DNA from: an uncultured Rikenellaceae bacterium
GTDB lineage: Bacteria; Bacteroidota; Bacteroidia; Bacteroidales; Rikenellaceae
DNA length: 64,000 bases
Reading direction: 5' to 3'
NCBI GenBank assembly: GCA_944325305.1
Contig: CALUZO010000017.1
Coordinates: 1-64,000 of the forward strand
Shown here: positions 62,505 to 64,000 of the stretch, piece by piece
Layout of the letters: every line of letters begins with the position of its first letter
Numbering within the stretch: the first letter of the stretch is position 1
Notes under the pieces: model-generated
Database searches by the model: none
Told to the model about the DNA's origin: nothing
Seen by the model: only the letters and a program-made list of their open reading frames with translations
Made by a program: the position numbers and the translations under genes

Positions 62505-63515
62505 TCAAACAATGTTGACTTCGGTATCTATCCAGACACCAAATTTATACTGCACATCAGCCTGTATGCGAGTTGCAAATTCTACCACCTCTTTTCCTGT
62601 GGCCCCGCCGAGGTTGACGATTACCAAAGCCTGTCTTTCGTGTATCCCCACCCTTCCGAGGCTACGGCCTTTCCATCCGCTTTTGTCGATCAGCCAGCCG
62701 GCAGCAAGTTTTACACAACCACTCTGTTGGGATGGATAAATGGGCATGTCGGCGTATTTCGCCTTCAATTCCAAGGCTGTCTCTTCGGGAACGACAGGAT
62801 TCTTGAAAAAACTGCCCGCATTACCCATAACTTTCGGATCCGGCAGTTTCGCATCTCTGATGCCGACTACTGCCCGACGTATATTTTCCAAAGTAGCGCC
62901 ACCGAGCATGCGTGTTTTTTCATAAAGGTCACCATAGCCGAGTACCGGGTTCTCTCTGCGGGATAGTTCGAAATTGACGGCCGTGATAATCACTTTTCCC
63001 TTCAATGAACGCTTGAAAATACTGTCGCGATACCCGAAATCGCAATGCGCTCCGGCCACGGTCACTTCCTTCCCTGTGTCGACGGCAAACAGTTCGACCG
63101 AACGGATAATATCCTTGACCTCAACCCCGTAAGCGCCTATATTCTGTACCGGCGATGCCCCGACAAGTCCTGGTATTGCAGAAAGGTTCTCTGCACCCCA
63201 CAACCCATTCGCAACGCTCCAACCGACAAATCTGTCCCAGTCGGTACCGGCTGTGGCCCTGACGCTAACCATATCGCCGCATTCACCCGTTATCCGTATG
63301 TCGCTATCCACTGGATGCAGCAGCACCCCGTCGAAATCCTCGGTAAACAAGATGTTGCTGCCCCCCGACAATACCATCCAGCGGCTCCCGAACACCCCGC
63401 GGGCAAACAACTCTTTCAGGTCCTCCACACCGGCATATTCTATCATCTCGGCACATACTGCATCTATACCGAAAGTGTTTCTGTCCTTTAGTTTTATGTC
63501 TTTATACTCCCTCAT
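62505..63515 (-). CDS. murB: UDP-N-acetylenolpyruvoylglucosamine reductase
   Basis: A 336-residue FAD enzyme that makes UDP-N-acetylmuramate for peptidoglycan. The FAD-binding start RNTFGIDAVC, GGSNILFTEDFDG, the IPGLVGASPVQNIGAYG loop, FGYRDSIFK, the catalytic Ser in GNAGSFFKNP and the final SGWKGRSLGRVGIHERQALVIVN are all in order. It is of the shorter E. coli-like (type I) class. Start at 63515 lies close to the promoter (-7 at 63528-63535), giving a leader of only about 7 nt. Divergent from the DUF4301 gene. Confidence 0.96.
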   Translation of the reverse strand: MREYKDIKLKDRNTFGIDAVCAEMIEYAGVEDLKELFARGVFGSRWMVLSGGSNILFTEDFDGVLLHPVDSDIRITGECGDMVSVRATAGTDWDRFVGWSVANGLWGAENLSAIPGLVGASPVQNIGAYGVEVKDIIRSVELFAVDTGKEVTVAGAHCDFGYRDSIFKRSLKGKVIITAVNFELSRRENPVLGYGDLYEKTRMLGGATLENIRRAVVGIRDAKLPDPKVMGNAGSFFKNPVVPEETALELKAKYADMPIYPSQQSGCVKLAAGWLIDKSGWKGRSLGRVGIHERQALVIVNLGGATGKEVVEFATRIQADVQYKFGVWIDTEVNIV

Positions 63516-63527
63516 AATAAAACAACA

Positions 63528-63558
63528 CAAAGGTAATCTTTTGTCGAAAATAGTCAAA
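63528..63558 (-). promoter_or_regulatory. Promoter of murB
   Basis: Minus-strand TTTG (63555-63558), a 19-nt spacer and TACCTTTG (63528-63535), a full consensus match, 12 nt before the start codon. Confidence 0.75.
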
Positions 63559-63700
63559 CTATCCGCATATGCCTTTATTTTAATCGCTTTTTCCGAATAT
63601 CGAAAAATTGATGAAAACTTTTTTGCTCTTTTGAGTTTTATTGAGTTATTTTGAAAGCAAAAAATATGGATATTTTAAGTATTTCACAAAAATAAATCCG

Positions 63701-63708
63701 TATATTTG
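63701..63708 (+). promoter_or_regulatory. -7 element of the DUF4301 gene
   Basis: TATATTTG, 42 nt before the start at 63751. Confidence 0.5.
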
Positions 63709-63750
63709 AGACTTAACATTGTCAACTTAACAAAAGTCATTTAAAAGCCG

Positions 63751-64000
63751 ATGTTTTCAAAGAGTGATTTAGAGAGTATAAGCCAACACGGACTGAGTTT
63801 AGAAGAGGTAAACAAACAGATCGAAAATTTCCGCAACGGATTCGGATACCTGCCCGTAGTAAGGGCAGCTGTCATTGAAGACGGAATAATGCCGCTGGAC
63901 AATAAAACTGCCGAGTTCTATGCCGCCAATTTTACGAAATCGGCAGCCGGTAAAAAAATAGTCAAATTCGTACCGGCCTCCGGTGCCGCCACCCGCATGT
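63751..64000 (+). CDS. DUF4301 family protein, N-terminal part (runs off the window)
   Basis: The first 83 codons of a larger gene. The visible protein begins MFSKSDLESISQHGLSLEEV and continues with IENFRNGFGYLPVVRAAV and KFVPASGAATRM, the N-terminal signature of DUF4301, a Bacteroidota family of about 500 residues with a nucleotidyltransferase-like appearance. The function is unknown. The gene is cut by the window end and divergent from murB. Confidence 0.75.
   Translation, partial: MFSKSDLESISQHGLSLEEVNKQIENFRNGFGYLPVVRAAVIEDGIMPLDNKTAEFYAANFTKSAAGKKIVKFVPASGAATRM

Noticed and set aside
1..64000. CRISPR arrays, insertion sequences, prophage
   Set aside because: No regularly spaced direct repeats, transposase or integrase genes, or phage structural genes were seen.

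Overview
The window looks like chromosomal DNA of a Bacteroidales bacterium, with a gut Bacteroidales such as Alistipes or a relative as the best guess. The evidence is Bacteroidota-type promoters (TTTG, about 19-20 nt, then TAnnTTTG) in front of many genes, a Rho with a long N-terminal insertion, a DAHP synthase fused to chorismate mutase, the hmu haem locus with a membrane-anchored CobN-like protein, and families largely confined to this phylum (DUF4199, DUF4293, DUF4301, pRiA4b ORF-3-like next to miaA). I see no phage, insertion sequence or CRISPR array. Most of the window is housekeeping genes in short operons. The species is not determined.

Layout. 1-9.3 kb: DMT transporter plus AcpH-like hydrolase, DJ-1 family protein, DUF6125 protein, rho, kdsB, LuxC-type reductase, pRiA4b-like gene overlapping miaA, and an exported nitroreductase. 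9.37 kb: tRNA-Leu(UAA). 10-19.5 kb: a seven-gene haem operon, consisting of a tandem-calycin lipoprotein, HmuY, a TonB-dependent receptor, a 1417-residue CobN/HmuS protein with a membrane segment at each end, a polytopic protein, a MotA/TolQ/ExbB protein and a DUF2149 protein. 20-27 kb: outer-membrane barrel, an NfnAB-like flavoprotein pair with DUF2148 and DUF1573 neighbours, and divergent bioB/bioD. 27-31 kb: two small membrane proteins, then pheA-tyrA-aroF/chorismate mutase behind an unannotated Phe/Tyr-rich leader peptide and attenuator. 31-35 kb: protein kinase with WG repeats, vWA protein, and pseudokinase with WG repeats. 35-43 kb: CDF metal exporter, a large TPR protein with an outer-membrane barrel, mltG, and the SRP RNA gene. 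43-46 kb: Sua5, DUF4199, glycosyltransferase, DUF4293. 46-64 kb: htpG, thioesterase, guaB, rex plus a RibF-like protein, HAD phosphatase, LysM/PBP1-like protein, 3'-5' exonuclease, a decayed lipoprotein gene, dnaN, nucleoside phosphorylase, glmM, tilS, glycosyltransferase, murB, and the start of a DUF4301 gene.

Three parts deserve most attention. (1) A complete-looking transcription attenuator before pheA: a 26-codon leader with 8 Phe and 3 Tyr codons, an 8-bp antiterminator and a mutually exclusive terminator. (2) A three-gene cassette in which an apparently active kinase and its catalytically degenerate paralogue, both carrying C-terminal WG repeats, flank a vWA protein. (3) The haem operon, where HmuU/HmuV look like an ExbB/ExbD-style motor serving the membrane-bound chelatase-like protein. 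Gene borders are often marked by long, almost perfect hairpins (up to 27 bp).
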